A DNA stretch of 64,000 nucleotides. It comes from Salinicola salarius (GTDB lineage: Bacteria; Pseudomonadota; Gammaproteobacteria; Pseudomonadales; Halomonadaceae). Positions 53,906 to 63,558 of this stretch are shown in pieces. Under the pieces are notes generated by a model. That model worked only from the letters and a program-made list of their open reading frames with translations, was not told the origin of the DNA and did not search any database. Each line of letters begins with the position of its first letter. Within the stretch, counting starts at the first letter, position 1. The translations under genes and the position numbers were made by a program. The stretch lies in NCBI RefSeq assembly GCF_002179555.1, contig NZ_NHOU01000011.1, positions 49,895 through 113,894 of the forward strand. Reading direction: 5' to 3'.

Positions 53906-54741
53906 GACTGCCCCTCCGTCGCTGACTGTCCGTCTTCGACGACCAGCGATGCCGGCAGGTGCAACAAGGCCGGCGCGCTCTGATCCTGTGCGATGCGAAT
54001 GCCGCGACGGACCTCGTCGATCTGATCGCCGTCCAACGCTTCCCACTCGCCGTTGGCGATGCTCCAGACACCGCCGGCGCGATCGTCGGGCGTGACGTAG
54101 TACCAGCCCGTTCTCCCGACCCGTAGATAGTCGACTTCCCGCGCGAGCTGGCTACCCTGACTCGCCGCGTCGGATTGCGCGCCTTCGAGCGGGCCGCTCC
54201 ACTGGTCCATTTCCCGCCCGTAGGCGAGCTCGGTACGCCAGGCGGAAAAGATTCGCTGCAGCTTGTCGGCCTGCGAGGCATCATCGCGGGCCAGCATCTG
54301 TTCCAGGTCGTCGACGCGGGCCAGACGCTCGTCGCGCAGGAACGGCATGTCCGCTTCGATCATCGCGCGCAGTTGCTCGACCATCTCGCGCATCTCCCCC
54401 GGCAGTCCCTCGCGGGTCACGGAGATCTGCGTCAACGCCTGCTGCTCGGAAGCGATGCGCTTGGCCTGGTTGTCGACGATTGGTGCCAGCTCGGCGTTGT
54501 AGCTCTCGAGCCGGTCGGCCTGCTGGCTGGCCTGGCGCAGGCGCTGCAGCGCTTCCCGCGTGGCGTCGTCGGCGTTGTCGATACGGCTTTGAAGTTCGGC
54601 CTGGGTCTGCTGGGCCTCGATGCTGGCCTGGCTGAGCGAGTCCTGGGCCGGCGCCGTGCTGGCAACGCCCAAGCTCATGGCGGCGAGAAAGGACGCCAAC
54701 AGGCGTGCGCTTCCTCGTTTCCGCGGGGAATGATGCACCAC
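53902..54741 (-). CDS. DUF3450 periplasmic coiled-coil protein
   Basis: A 279-aa exported protein of the DUF3450 family. A signal peptide ends near APA-QDS, followed by a long helical region (about 32-120) and a compact C-terminal part (YLRVGRTGWYYVTPDD). DUF3450 genes consistently precede TtpC-type tonB operons. The start is GTG; two adjacent GTGs (54741, 54738) fit the upstream GGAG. A frame reaching 54849 lacks support. Confidence 0.85.
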   Translation of the reverse strand: MVHHSPRKRGSARLLASFLAAMSLGVASTAPAQDSLSQASIEAQQTQAELQSRIDNADDATREALQRLRQASQQADRLESYNAELAPIVDNQAKRIASEQQALTQISVTREGLPGEMREMVEQLRAMIEADMPFLRDERLARVDDLEQMLARDDASQADKLQRIFSAWRTELAYGREMDQWSGPLEGAQSDAASQGSQLAREVDYLRVGRTGWYYVTPDDRAGGVWSIANGEWEALDGDQIDEVRRGIRIAQDQSAPALLHLPASLVVEDGQSATEGQS

Positions 54742-54840
54742 GCTATCTCCTTGCGTATGAGCCGTGACAACAAGCTGGTGACAAGCACCGCTAACCAGCG
54801 GTGTAACGAAGCTGAATTCGACGCGATACGCTAATACAAA

Positions 54841-54855
54841 CAAGAACAATTATCA
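54841..54855 (-). promoter_or_regulatory. Possible Fur box upstream of the TonB operon
   Basis: TGATAATTGTTCTTG on the minus strand matches the first half of the Fur 7-1-7 site (TGATAAT) perfectly and the second half at 3 of 7 positions. It lies about 100 bp before the DUF3450 start. Iron control fits a TonB operon but the site is only half convincing. Confidence 0.35.
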
Positions 54856-54913
54856 ATCCGTATAACCTGGCGCTCCAGTGACAGCCCGCGACATCCGCTG
54901 AACGGCGAGGCAC

Positions 54914-54940
54914 AAAAAAACCGGTACCCGCAGGTACCGG
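54914..54940 (-). terminator. Rho-independent terminator of etfBA
   Basis: On the minus strand CCGGTACC-TGCG-GGTACCGG is followed by seven T residues, 33 nt after the etfA stop. Confidence 0.93.
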
Positions 54941-54973
54941 CTTTCTGGATCGCGAATCGCGTAGGCGAGTCGT

Positions 54974-55900
54974 CTACAGCTTCTGCTCCAGCTCGGGCAG
55001 AATCTCGAACAGATCCCCGACGAGGCCGTAATCGGCCACCTGGAAGATCGGCGCTTCGTCGTCCTTGTTGATCGCCACGATCACCTTGGAGTCCTTCATG
55101 CCCGCCAGGTGCTGGATCGCGCCGCTGATGCCGACGGCGATATAAAGCTCGGGAGCGACGATCTTGCCGGTCTGCCCGACCTGCATGTCGTTGGGCACGA
55201 AACCCGCGTCGACCGCGGCACGAGAAGCCCCGATGGCGGCGCCGAGCTTGTCGGCAATGCCGTCGAGCAGCTTGAAGTTGTCGCCGTTGCCCATGCCTCG
55301 GCCACCGGAGATGACCACGCGAGCGCCACCCAGCTCCGGGCGCTCGTTTTGCGCGAGCTCTTCGCCGATGAAGCGCGACAGCGCGTTGGAGACGACGGCA
55401 TCCACGGGCTCGATGGTCGCGGCTCCGCCTTCGCTCACCGGGTCGAACGCCGTCGTGCGCACGGTGATCACCTTGAGCGGATCGCTGGACTGCACCGTGG
55501 CGATGGCGTTGCCGGCATAGATCGGACGCTTGAAGGTATCGGCGCTCTCGACGCTCAGGATCTCGGAGATCTGGGAGACGTCCTTGAGCGCCGCAACCCG
55601 CGGCAGCACGTTCTTGCCATCGGTCGATGCCGCGGCGAGCACGTGGCTGTAGTCGCCGGCCAACTGGACCAGTAGATCCGCCAGCGGCTCGGCCAGCTGA
55701 TGCGCGTACGCCGCATCGTCGGCCACTCGCACGCGGGAGACGCCATCGAGCTTGGCGGCCGCTTCGGCGATGGCCGCCACATGCTCGCCGGCTACCAGGA
55801 TGTCGATATCGCCACCAATGGCTCGGGCGGCACCGACGACATGAGCCGTGCCGGCGGAGAGACGCCCTTCATGGTGTTCGGCCAGAACCAGAATACTCAT
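54974..55900 (-). CDS. etfA: Electron transfer flavoprotein alpha subunit
   Basis: A 308-aa subunit of the FAD-containing heterodimer that passes electrons from acyl-CoA dehydrogenases to ETF-quinone oxidoreductase. The C-terminal FAD-binding domain has [15 protein letters not shown] and [33 protein letters not shown] lies 8 nt before ATG 55900. It follows etfB at a 14-nt gap. Confidence 0.97.
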   Translation of the reverse strand: MSILVLAEHHEGRLSAGTAHVVGAARAIGGDIDILVAGEHVAAIAEAAAKLDGVSRVRVADDAAYAHQLAEPLADLLVQLAGDYSHVLAAASTDGKNVLPRVAALKDVSQISEILSVESADTFKRPIYAGNAIATVQSSDPLKVITVRTTAFDPVSEGGAATIEPVDAVVSNALSRFIGEELAQNERPELGGARVVISGGRGMGNGDNFKLLDGIADKLGAAIGASRAAVDAGFVPNDMQVGQTGKIVAPELYIAVGISGAIQHLAGMKDSKVIVAINKDDEAPIFQVADYGLVGDLFEILPELEQKL

Positions 55901-55914
55901 GCGATCAGCTCCTT

Positions 55915-56676
55915 TCACAGCACTTTGGCTTCGTTCTTGAGTTTATCGATCAGCTCGTCCACGGAGCCTACCTTGACACCGCCCTTGCGCTCGGCCGGCG
56001 TCTCGACCTTGAGCAGCTCAAGCCCGCTGGAGACGGCCACGCCGAGGGCTTCCGGCGTCCGGCTGTCCAGCGGCTTCTTCTTGGCTTTCATGATGTCCGG
56101 CAGCTTGGCGTAGCGCGGTTCGTTCAGGCGCAGATCGGTGGTCACCACCGCGGGCAGCTTGAGCGCGACGCTCTGCAGGCCGCCATCGATCTCGCGGGTG
56201 ACGCGCACGTAGCCGTCTTCGACGCCATCGCCGAAGGCGACCTCCGAGGCGAAGGTGCCCTGCCCCATACCGCTCAGCGCCGCCAGCATTTGGCCGGTCT
56301 GGTTGTTGTCGGTATCGATCGCCTGCTTGCCGAGAATGACCAGGTCGGGCTGCTCTTCATCGACCACGGCCTTGAGCAGCTTGGCCACCGCCAGCGACTC
56401 GACGCGCTCGTCGGTCTCGATGTGAATGGCGCGGTCCGCACCCAACGCCAGCGCCGTGCGAAGCTGTTCCTGAGCGGCCTTGGGGCCGACCGTGACGGCG
56501 ACGATCTCCGTGGCGACGCCCTTCTCCTTGAGACGAACGGCCTCTTCCACCGCGATTTCACAGAAGGGATTCATGGCCATCTTGACGTTGGTCAGATCCA
56601 CGTCGGAGTGATCCGGCTTGACCCGGATCTTGACGTTGTAATCGATGACGCGTTTGACCGCGACGAGTACTTTCAT
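55915..56676 (-). CDS. etfB: Electron transfer flavoprotein beta subunit
   Basis: A 253-aa partner of EtfA. It starts [19 protein letters not shown] and contains the ETF beta signature VAVKRV...[20 protein letters not shown] and the AMP-binding [20 protein letters not shown] segment. It is first in the etfBA operon and divergent from ETF-QO. Confidence 0.97.
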   Translation of the reverse strand: MKVLVAVKRVIDYNVKIRVKPDHSDVDLTNVKMAMNPFCEIAVEEAVRLKEKGVATEIVAVTVGPKAAQEQLRTALALGADRAIHIETDERVESLAVAKLLKAVVDEEQPDLVILGKQAIDTDNNQTGQMLAALSGMGQGTFASEVAFGDGVEDGYVRVTREIDGGLQSVALKLPAVVTTDLRLNEPRYAKLPDIMKAKKKPLDSRTPEALGVAVSSGLELLKVETPAERKGGVKVGSVDELIDKLKNEAKVL

Positions 56677-57067
56677 GGGTGTCCTCGCAGACTAGTGACA
56701 AACCGACCCCCGCAGGCGTTGGTCGGCATCGACGATCGAAATATCGGCGATCGTCAGCATGACGGAATGCCGGGCAACAAAAACGTCGGCGGAGACAGAA
56801 TCACGCCGACGCCAGCTCGGGTCAACTCGGCGCTCCTCCTGCCCCAGCTTGGTGCGCCATCGGGACAGGAACGAGCGAAAAATGCGATGATAGCGCATCA
56901 AAGGGGTGCTGCCGAAGCAGCACCTTCGCATAAGAAAAGCGCCTGTTGGCATAACATCAGGCAGCTGACTCACGTTAGGCTATAAAAAACGGCGGCCATC
57001 AGTCGTCGACGAACGGACCGGGCAGGCATGGCGGCACGCATCCTGCCAGCAAGCGAGGAGATCGGGT
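56677..57067. promoter_or_regulatory. Divergent etfB/ETF-QO regulatory region
   Basis: 391 bp without a gene. An 8-bp inverted repeat GACGATCG-N9-CGATCGTC (56731-56755) lies about 55 bp before the etfB start and looks like an operator. A perfect 8-bp hairpin GGTGCTGC-CGAA-GCAGCACC is at 56905-56924. No PsrA-type GAAAC-N-GTTTC box was seen. Confidence 0.45.
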
Positions 57068-58765
57068 TTGGAACGTGAATCCATGGATTTCGACGTAGTG
57101 ATCGTGGGAGCGGGCCCCAGCGGCCTGTCGGCGGCGTGTCGCCTGATGCAGCAGGCGAACGAGGCCGAACGGGAGCTCTCCGTCTGCGTGGTCGAGAAGG
57201 GTTCGGAGGTGGGCGCGCACATTCTCTCCGGTGCCGTGTTCGAACCGCGCGCGCTGTCGGAACTGTTCCCGGACTGGGCCGAGCGTGGCGCGCCGTTGAA
57301 CACGCCGGTACTGCGCGACGAGCTCTATCTGCTGAAGGATGCCCACAAGGCCCAGAAGCTGCCCAACGCGCTGGTACCCAAGACGATGCACAACACCGGT
57401 CATGGCAGCGACAGCCAGGCCACGAAAAGCCACGTCACGAAAAACTACGTCATCAGCGCCGGCAACCTCTGCCGCTGGCTGGCCGAGCAGGCCGAAGAAC
57501 TCGGTGTCGAAATCTTTCCCGGCTTCGCCGCCCAGGAAGCGATCGTCGACGACGAAGGGATCGTGCGAGGCATCATCACCGGCGACATGGGCGTGGCCGC
57601 CGATGGCAGCGAGACTGCCAACTATATGCCCGGCATGGAGTTGCGCGCCAAGTACACGCTGTTCTGCGAAGGCGCACGGGGCCATATCGGCAAGCAGCTG
57701 ATCTCTCGCTTCGATCTCGATGCGAACCGCGACCCGCAGCATTACGCCATCGGCTTCAAGGAGCTGTGGGACGTGCCCGCCGAGCAGCATGAGCCCGGCC
57801 TGGTGCTGCACGGCTCCGGCTGGCCCCTGAATGACAAGGACCATGGCGGCGACAGCCATGGCGGCTGGTTTCTCTATCACGGCGACAATCAGCAGGTGAT
57901 GGTAGGGCTGATCGTCGATCTGGCGTACCGCAACCCTTATCTCTCGCCGTTCGACGAATTCCAGCGCATGAAGCACCATCCGCTGCTGAAACGCCATCTC
58001 GAAGGCGGCAAACGTGTCGCCTATGGCGCTCGCGCGATCACCAAGGGGGGCGCCAACTGCCTGCCCAGAATGACCATGCCCGGTGCCCTGCTGCTGGGCT
58101 GCGACGCCGGCACGCTCAATTTCGCCAAGATCAAGGGCATTCACACCGCGATGAAATCGGGGCTGGTCGCGGCGGAGAGCGTGTTCGAGGCCATCGCTTC
58201 CGGCGACGAGGGCGGTCAGGAGCTTACCGCCTTCACCCAGGCCTGGGAGTCGAGCTGGGCGTGGCAGGAGCTGCAGGCCAGCCGCAGCTTCGGCCCGGCC
58301 ATCCATCGGTTCGGCACCGTGGGCGGCGGCGCCTTCAATTTCGTCGACCAGTTGCTGGGCGGCAAGCTGCCGGTGCAGCACGACACCACGCCGGACCATC
58401 AGTTGAAGAAGGCGACGGAGTCGACGCCGATCGATTATCCCAAACCCGATGGCAAGCTATCGTTCGACAAGCCGTCCTCGGTGTTCCTGTCGAACACCAA
58501 CCACGACGAGAACCAGCCCTGCCATTTGAAACTGAGCGATCCGGACATTCCCATCGCCAGAAATCTGCCGGAATACGCCGAGCCCGCGCAGCGCTACTGC
58601 CCGGTCGGCGTCTACGAAGTGGTCGAGGAAGAAGGACAACCGCAGTTCCGGATCAACTTCCAGAACTGCATCCACTGCAAGACCTGCGACATCAAGGATC
58701 CTTCCCAGAACATCACCTGGATAGCGCCCGAAGGCGGCGGCGGCCCCAACTATCCCAATATGTAA
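57068..58765 (+). CDS. ETF-ubiquinone oxidoreductase
   Basis: A 565-aa membrane-associated flavoenzyme that transfers electrons from ETF to ubiquinone. FAD-binding VVIVGAGPSGLSAA lies at about 10-23; the C-terminal 4Fe-4S cluster ligands are in NCIHCKTCDIKDP plus an upstream Cys (YCPVGVYE). The start is TTG at 57068 because GAGGAG lies 7 nt before it and the MERESMDFDVVIVGAG N-terminus is conserved; ATG 57083 is too far. Divergent from etfBA. Confidence 0.95.
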   Translation: MERESMDFDVVIVGAGPSGLSAACRLMQQANEAERELSVCVVEKGSEVGAHILSGAVFEPRALSELFPDWAERGAPLNTPVLRDELYLLKDAHKAQKLPNALVPKTMHNTGHGSDSQATKSHVTKNYVISAGNLCRWLAEQAEELGVEIFPGFAAQEAIVDDEGIVRGIITGDMGVAADGSETANYMPGMELRAKYTLFCEGARGHIGKQLISRFDLDANRDPQHYAIGFKELWDVPAEQHEPGLVLHGSGWPLNDKDHGGDSHGGWFLYHGDNQQVMVGLIVDLAYRNPYLSPFDEFQRMKHHPLLKRHLEGGKRVAYGARAITKGGANCLPRMTMPGALLLGCDAGTLNFAKIKGIHTAMKSGLVAAESVFEAIASGDEGGQELTAFTQAWESSWAWQELQASRSFGPAIHRFGTVGGGAFNFVDQLLGGKLPVQHDTTPDHQLKKATESTPIDYPKPDGKLSFDKPSSVFLSNTNHDENQPCHLKLSDPDIPIARNLPEYAEPAQRYCPVGVYEVVEEEGQPQFRINFQNCIHCKTCDIKDPSQNITWIAPEGGGGPNYPNM

Positions 58766-58821
58766 GCTCGAAGCTCGAAGCTCGAAGCTCGAAGCTCGAA
58801 GCTCGAAGCTCGAAGCTCGAA
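58766..58821. repeat. Eight perfect heptamer repeats (GCTCGAA)
   Basis: GCTCGAA is repeated eight times without error directly after the ETF-QO stop codon. The unit contains AGCT and TCGA palindromes. Related but degenerate AGCTTGAAGCTT/GCAGCTT sequence appears again at 58876-58902 beyond the terminator. Confidence 0.95.
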
Positions 58822-58834
58822 GACAGCATAAGCA

Positions 58835-58869
58835 AACCGCCCCACGGCAAGCACCTGGGGCGGTTTTTT
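58835..58869 (+). terminator. Rho-independent terminator of ETF-QO
   Basis: AACCGCCCCA and TGGGGCGGTT form a 10-bp stem with an 11-nt loop, followed by T residues to 58869. It sits between the heptamer repeats and the convergent sulfurtransferase gene. Confidence 0.88.
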
Positions 58870-58916
58870 CTTCCAGCTTGAAGCTTATGACTTGCAGCTT
58901 CCGGGCGAGCCCGGGC

Positions 58917-59744
58917 TTACTCGCCGGTCGCGATCGGCCTCGACGGGTCACGAATCCAGTCGCTCCAGGATCCCGCGTAAAGTCGCGGCAGCGGCAGACC
59001 CGCCACGGCATAGGCCAGGATATCGTGACAGGCCGAAATGCCGGAGCCGCAGTATGCCGTCACCTTATCGCCCCCGGGCAACTCTTCCGCCAGCCACTGG
59101 GGTGATTTGAAACGCCCATCCGCCTCGAGATTGGTACTACTGGGCCGACAGACTGCGCCGGGGATATGTCCCGCCACCGCATCGATAGGTTCCTCGTCGC
59201 CACGAAAGCGAGCTTCGCCTCGGGCATCGACCAGCAAGCCACCTTCTTCCAGCAGATCTCGTACCGGGATGATCATCGTATCGTCGAAATCCGGCTGCCA
59301 TTGACTACTCAACGACGGTGCCGGCTCGTCAGTCGCCAGCTCGCCGCCAGCGGCCTGCCATGCGGGCAAGCCACCATCGAGCACCCGCACGTCGGGATGC
59401 CCCGCCCAGCAAGCCAGCATCCACCAGGCGCGAGCTGCCGATAGCTGCCCACCTCTATCGTCATAAACCACCACGGCGCGTTGCGGCTCGATGCCGAGAC
59501 GCTGGATCGTCGCCGCGAAGGCCTCATGAGACGGCAGCGGGTGGCGGCCACCGTCGCCGGGCGGTCTCGAGAGATCGCGGTCCATATCCAGGTGGTAACT
59601 GCCAGGAATATGCGATTCCTGCCAAAGCCGCTTTCCTGCCGCGGCGGCGTCCAGGCGGGCACGACAATCCAGCACCAGCGGCGGGCGATCGCCAGCCAGG
59701 CTTTGCCGCAGCTCCTCTGCCGTTACGAGCACGGATTCGTTCAT
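58917..59744 (-). CDS. Sulfurtransferase, 3-mercaptopyruvate type
   Basis: A 275-aa tandem rhodanese protein. The N-terminal rhodanese domain is structural; the C-terminal one carries the catalytic cysteine in YCGSGISACHD. The CGSG(I/V)(S/T)A loop is typical of 3-mercaptopyruvate sulfurtransferase (SseA-like) rather than thiosulfate rhodanese. GGAGG lies 5 nt before the second ATG (59744), preferred over 59747. Confidence 0.92.
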   Translation of the reverse strand: MNESVLVTAEELRQSLAGDRPPLVLDCRARLDAAAAGKRLWQESHIPGSYHLDMDRDLSRPPGDGGRHPLPSHEAFAATIQRLGIEPQRAVVVYDDRGGQLSAARAWWMLACWAGHPDVRVLDGGLPAWQAAGGELATDEPAPSLSSQWQPDFDDTMIIPVRDLLEEGGLLVDARGEARFRGDEEPIDAVAGHIPGAVCRPSSTNLEADGRFKSPQWLAEELPGGDKVTAYCGSGISACHDILAYAVAGLPLPRLYAGSWSDWIRDPSRPIATGE

Positions 59745-59858
59745 CATTGCCTCCTTGATGCTTTATCAGCCGAAACAGGTCGTCGATCGAGCAAAGTCGC
59801 TGTTGGCTGAATAAAATCGTTGGCCGAGAAAGATCGTCGGTTGAAAGAGTCTGGCCGA

Positions 59859-62111
59859 TCAATGCCGTTTCGTCAGGGGCGCCCGCGCCGTGATCAGGCG
59901 ACGTCGGCCGGCCGACTCGAAACGCACGTCGATGACCGGATTGGCTTCGTTGCCTTCGACCACCAGCACCTCGCCGTCGCCGAAGCTGGCGTGCCGCACT
60001 CGATCGCCAACCTGCCAGCTCGCTCCGGATTCCGCCCCGCGTTCCACGGCAGGCGTTTCCGCCTCTCTGGCTCGCGGCACGAGACCCCGCCCAACGTGCT
60101 CCAGTCCGACACGCTGCAGGTAGGCGCCGACCATGTCCGGCTCGCGAACCGCCACGGCGGCCTCGCTGCGCGCCTGAATCGCCTGGTCGATCCGACGGCA
60201 ATCCTCCACCGCCGTCTCGTCGAGAAAGCGGCTCGGCCGGTGATCGCCGCCATCCTGAACCAGCAGCAGCCGTTCTCGCGCCCGCGTGATGGCGACATAG
60301 TAAAGTCGCCGCTCTTCTTCCAGTCGTTCAGGCGACAGCGGATTGTCGCGACTGTAATGGGGGAAATCCTCCTCATTGAGCCCCCATACCGCCACCAGCG
60401 GCCACTCGAGCCCCTTGGCGCCGTGCACCGTGCTGATCAAGACGCCGTCGGGACGGTTCTCCACCGGGTTGCGCAAAAGCTCGATGAAAGCCTCGGGATC
60501 GTTGGCCAGCTCGCCGGCCTGCTCGATCAGCATGTCGAGCAGGCGCACGTCGTCGTCCCCCTTCTCACGCCGCGCTGCCGATCGACGCAGGACTTTCTCC
60601 GCATCGATGGCATCGACGACATGCTCGAGCAGCTTCGCCGGCGGCCAGGCGGATAGCTTGGGCAGTTCGCAGAGGAGCTGCCAGCGCCGCTTGAGATGGC
60701 GGCGCTGCCCGGGCTTGAGCCCCGTCAGGACCGAGGCCTCGCGCGCCGGCCATTGCTGCGTGCGTGCGAGCTCCTCGACCAGCCGACGCACGCGCTCCTG
60801 GGCGACGAATGTCGTCGGCTGCGAGAACAGCAGGGCCAGATGGCCGGGATCGTGCAGCCGTTGTGGCTCACGGGCCAGTTGAAGATAGCCCGCCAAGGCC
60901 TGCACCAGCGGCAGCCGAAGCACGAAGCGCTCTTCCTGTGCCAGCCGGAACGGTACGCCGGCCCGCAGCAACTGGAGCTGTACCGAGACCGACAGCGACC
61001 AACTGCGCACCAGGACGCAGGCTTCGTCGCTACGCCGGCCATCGGCGTGCCAACGCTGCAGCGTCGCCAGCAACGCACCGGCGCCGACGCCCGTCCGCAG
61101 CCGTGTCAGTGGGTTGCCGGGCGCTGCCAGGCAGAGCTGATCCCAGCGCTGGCGATTGTTGCGAATCGCGTGATTGGCGGCCAATGCCAGGGCATGACCG
61201 TGGCGGAAGGTGAAGGAGAGCGGATATTCGCTGGCCTGGCCGAACAGGCCGTCGAAGCGCGCCAGCATGGCGTCGGGTCGAGCGCCACGCCACTCGTAGA
61301 TACACTGGTTGGCATCACCGACGGCCATGACCTGCGCCTGATGACCGGCCAGAATCTTGAGCAGTCGCAGTTGGGCTTCGTTGATGTCCTGATATTCGTC
61401 GACGATGACGTGGCCCAGAAAGCCCTCGACCCGGCGTCGCGCCTCCGCATGGCGTTCCAGGCACTGCAACGGCCGATAGAGCAGGTCCGCGTAGGTCATC
61501 GAAGCCGAGGCATCGAGCAGCGATTCCGCCACGTCGAAGGCCTCGATGAAGTGGCGTTCGCTGTCGGTATGGCCGAGCCGTTCGAAGAGTTCGGCGGGCG
61601 CCACCACTTCGGCCTTGACCAGATCGCAGAACTGGCCGAACGCCTCGAGCCGGTCCGCGTCCAGCGCGGCCTCGCGGGTCTCGCCATCGGCGGATTCCAG
61701 GCTCTGCATCACCGCCTGACGCAGCAGCCGCTCACGCTGCCAGTCGGCCTGCAGCAGTTGACGCGGCGGCAAATAGCCCCAGCGAGTCAGGCTCTGGGTC
61801 AGACGGTGACCGATCGAATGAAAGGTGCGCACCTCGGGCAAGACGACATCGGCGGGCGCTTCCCGTACCAGCTTGGCCCGGAAGTCGTCCCGCGCCGCGC
61901 GGTTGAACATCAATACCAGAATGCGGCGGGGGTTTTCGCCGTTGGCGAGCAGATGCAGCACTCGTCTGACCAGGGTCGTGGTCTTGCCGGCCCCGGCAAC
62001 CGCCGCGACCCGCGCATGCCCTTCGCGATGGCCGACCACGGCGCGCTGCTCCTCGGTCAGGCCGTCGGCGGTGGCAGCCAAGGGCAGCGTCGCGTTCACC
62101 AGCTCGTTCAT
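59859..62111 (-). CDS. UvrD/Rep-like SF1A DNA helicase
   Basis: A 750-aa SF1 helicase. Walker A is AVAGAGKTTT, Walker B VDEYQDIN, with motif III near GDANQCIYEWRGA and motif VI VAITRARERLL. The C-terminal about 55 residues (WQVGDRVRHASFGDGEV) form a Tudor-like domain as in UvrD and PcrA. The shortened Walker A indicates a UvrD-like family member rather than UvrD itself. The ATG at 62111 overlaps the DUF1285 stop by 4 nt. Confidence 0.92.
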   Translation of the reverse strand: MNELVNATLPLAATADGLTEEQRAVVGHREGHARVAAVAGAGKTTTLVRRVLHLLANGENPRRILVLMFNRAARDDFRAKLVREAPADVVLPEVRTFHSIGHRLTQSLTRWGYLPPRQLLQADWQRERLLRQAVMQSLESADGETREAALDADRLEAFGQFCDLVKAEVVAPAELFERLGHTDSERHFIEAFDVAESLLDASASMTYADLLYRPLQCLERHAEARRRVEGFLGHVIVDEYQDINEAQLRLLKILAGHQAQVMAVGDANQCIYEWRGARPDAMLARFDGLFGQASEYPLSFTFRHGHALALAANHAIRNNRQRWDQLCLAAPGNPLTRLRTGVGAGALLATLQRWHADGRRSDEACVLVRSWSLSVSVQLQLLRAGVPFRLAQEERFVLRLPLVQALAGYLQLAREPQRLHDPGHLALLFSQPTTFVAQERVRRLVEELARTQQWPAREASVLTGLKPGQRRHLKRRWQLLCELPKLSAWPPAKLLEHVVDAIDAEKVLRRSAARREKGDDDVRLLDMLIEQAGELANDPEAFIELLRNPVENRPDGVLISTVHGAKGLEWPLVAVWGLNEEDFPHYSRDNPLSPERLEEERRLYYVAITRARERLLLVQDGGDHRPSRFLDETAVEDCRRIDQAIQARSEAAVAVREPDMVGAYLQRVGLEHVGRGLVPRAREAETPAVERGAESGASWQVGDRVRHASFGDGEVLVVEGNEANPVIDVRFESAGRRRLITARAPLTKRH

Positions 62112-62641
62112 CTCGCACCGTCGTCGAGGCGGCCCAGCGGGTGCCATGCCCCGCCACTGTACAGCCCGAGCTCGTTGCCCTGCTGCTCGGCGAGCTCGAT
62201 CCAGCGGTAGTAGAGATTACGATGCAGACGCGCCTGCAAACCATGACGAACGGGCAGCGCCGGCAAGAGATCGCCATCCGGCGTCGCCAACAAAGACAGC
62301 CGGTGTGACGCATCCAGCGACACGCGGTCACCGCAGGCAGTCACCGCGACCCAGTCGGCACCGACCTGATCGGCATCCGTGACCCATAGCGGTAGATCCT
62401 CGACGCCGATACGCAGCTTCTCTCCCGGCGTCACCAGGTAATAGTCGCCGTCGGCCTCCCGCCGTAGCACACGGCTGAGCAAGTTGACCAGCGCCGGCCG
62501 TCGGATCGGCGTGCCTTCGTGGATCCACTCGCCGTTGGCCGCGATGCGAAGATCCATCTCCCCGCAGAAAGACGGATCCCATCGTTCGAGCGGCGGAATG
62601 GCTTGCGCATCGAGCTGTTGAAACAACGTATCGAGTTTCAT
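62108..62641 (-). CDS. DUF1285 family protein
   Basis: A 177-aa soluble protein that covers the DUF1285 domain over most of its length (MDLRIAANGEWIHEGTPI, YYLVTPGEKLRI). The start at 62641 is preceded by GGGGG; the longer frame overlaps tatD. DUF1285 has no assigned function, but it sits next to tatD and pilZ in Pseudomonas as well. Confidence 0.88.
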   Translation of the reverse strand: MKLDTLFQQLDAQAIPPLERWDPSFCGEMDLRIAANGEWIHEGTPIRRPALVNLLSRVLRREADGDYYLVTPGEKLRIGVEDLPLWVTDADQVGADWVAVTACGDRVSLDASHRLSLLATPDGDLLPALPVRHGLQARLHRNLYYRWIELAEQQGNELGLYSGGAWHPLGRLDDGAR

Positions 62642-62697
62642 CGTGCCCCCGTATGACGATGCCCTCTCGCAGAGGGGCATCCATGCAGTGAACGTGC

Positions 62698-63504
62698 CTA
62701 CACGAATGGATTGTCGGACTGACCGCCGGGCGCGCAACCAGGAAACAGCTGATAGAAGTTGGCCCGGGTCTGCATCGCCACCTCATCGACGGTAATGCCT
62801 CGTTCGCTGGCGATACACTCGGCGACCTCGACGACCCACTGCGGCTCGTTGGGCTTGCCGCGATGGGGAACGGGGGCGAGAAACGGGCTATCGGTCTCGA
62901 TCAGCAGCCGGTCCAGCGGCACCTGCCGGGCGACCTCGCGCAGGGCGCCAGCGCTGGCGAAGGTGACGATCCCCGACAGCGAAATGTAGAAACCCGACCT
63001 GACCGCCTCCCGCGCCATGGCGAGATCCTCGGTGAAGCAGTGAAGCACGCCGCCCACCTTGGGATCGACATGCTCGCGAATCAGGTCCAGCGTTTCGTCG
63101 CGCGCCTCGCGAGTATGGATCACCACCGGCAGCTCAAGCTCACGAGCGGCGCGAAGGTGCGCAACGAAACGTTGCCGCTGAATGTCCCGCGGTACGCTGT
63201 CGTAGTGGAAATCGAGGCCGGTTTCGCCGATGGCGACCGCCCCGTAACGATCGGCGCACGCCTGAATCGCTTCGCTGTCCGGCTCCGCCGACACCTCATG
63301 CAAGGGATGCAAGCCGATGCTGATATCGACATCGTCATGCTGCCGCGCGATCTCCGCCAGGTTCGGGGCCCCTTCCAACGATGTCGCAATCGCCAGGAAA
63401 CGATGGACACCGCGGGCACGTGCGGCCTCCAGGGCCAGGTTGAGGTCGCCCTCGTAGGGCGTCAGGTCGAGGCGATCGAGATGACAGTGAGAATCGACGA
63501 ACAT
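62698..63504 (-). CDS. tatD: TatD-family DNase/metallohydrolase
   Basis: A 268-aa TIM-barrel metal-dependent nuclease. The first metal site is in MFVDSHCHLD (His6, His8), followed by IGLHPLH, GETGLDF, VIHTRE, LHCFTE and IETDSPF, the full family series. It is closer to YcfH-type than to E. coli TatD. Adjacent to pilZ, as in Pseudomonas. Confidence 0.95.
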   Translation of the reverse strand: MFVDSHCHLDRLDLTPYEGDLNLALEAARARGVHRFLAIATSLEGAPNLAEIARQHDDVDISIGLHPLHEVSAEPDSEAIQACADRYGAVAIGETGLDFHYDSVPRDIQRQRFVAHLRAARELELPVVIHTREARDETLDLIREHVDPKVGGVLHCFTEDLAMAREAVRSGFYISLSGIVTFASAGALREVARQVPLDRLLIETDSPFLAPVPHRGKPNEPQWVVEVAECIASERGITVDEVAMQTRANFYQLFPGCAPGGQSDNPFV

Positions 63505-63558
63505 GCGAATTCCAGAAAGAGAATGACAAACGTTGCGCCCGGTAATTCAAGAGCGCTA

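Noticed and set aside
58766..58821. CRISPR-like array
   Set aside because: Seven-base head-to-tail repeats have no spacers and there are no cas genes.
59748..59858. Imperfect repeats of ATCGTTGGCCGAGAAA type after the helicase gene
   Set aside because: Three blurred similarities only; insufficient to define a repeat unit.
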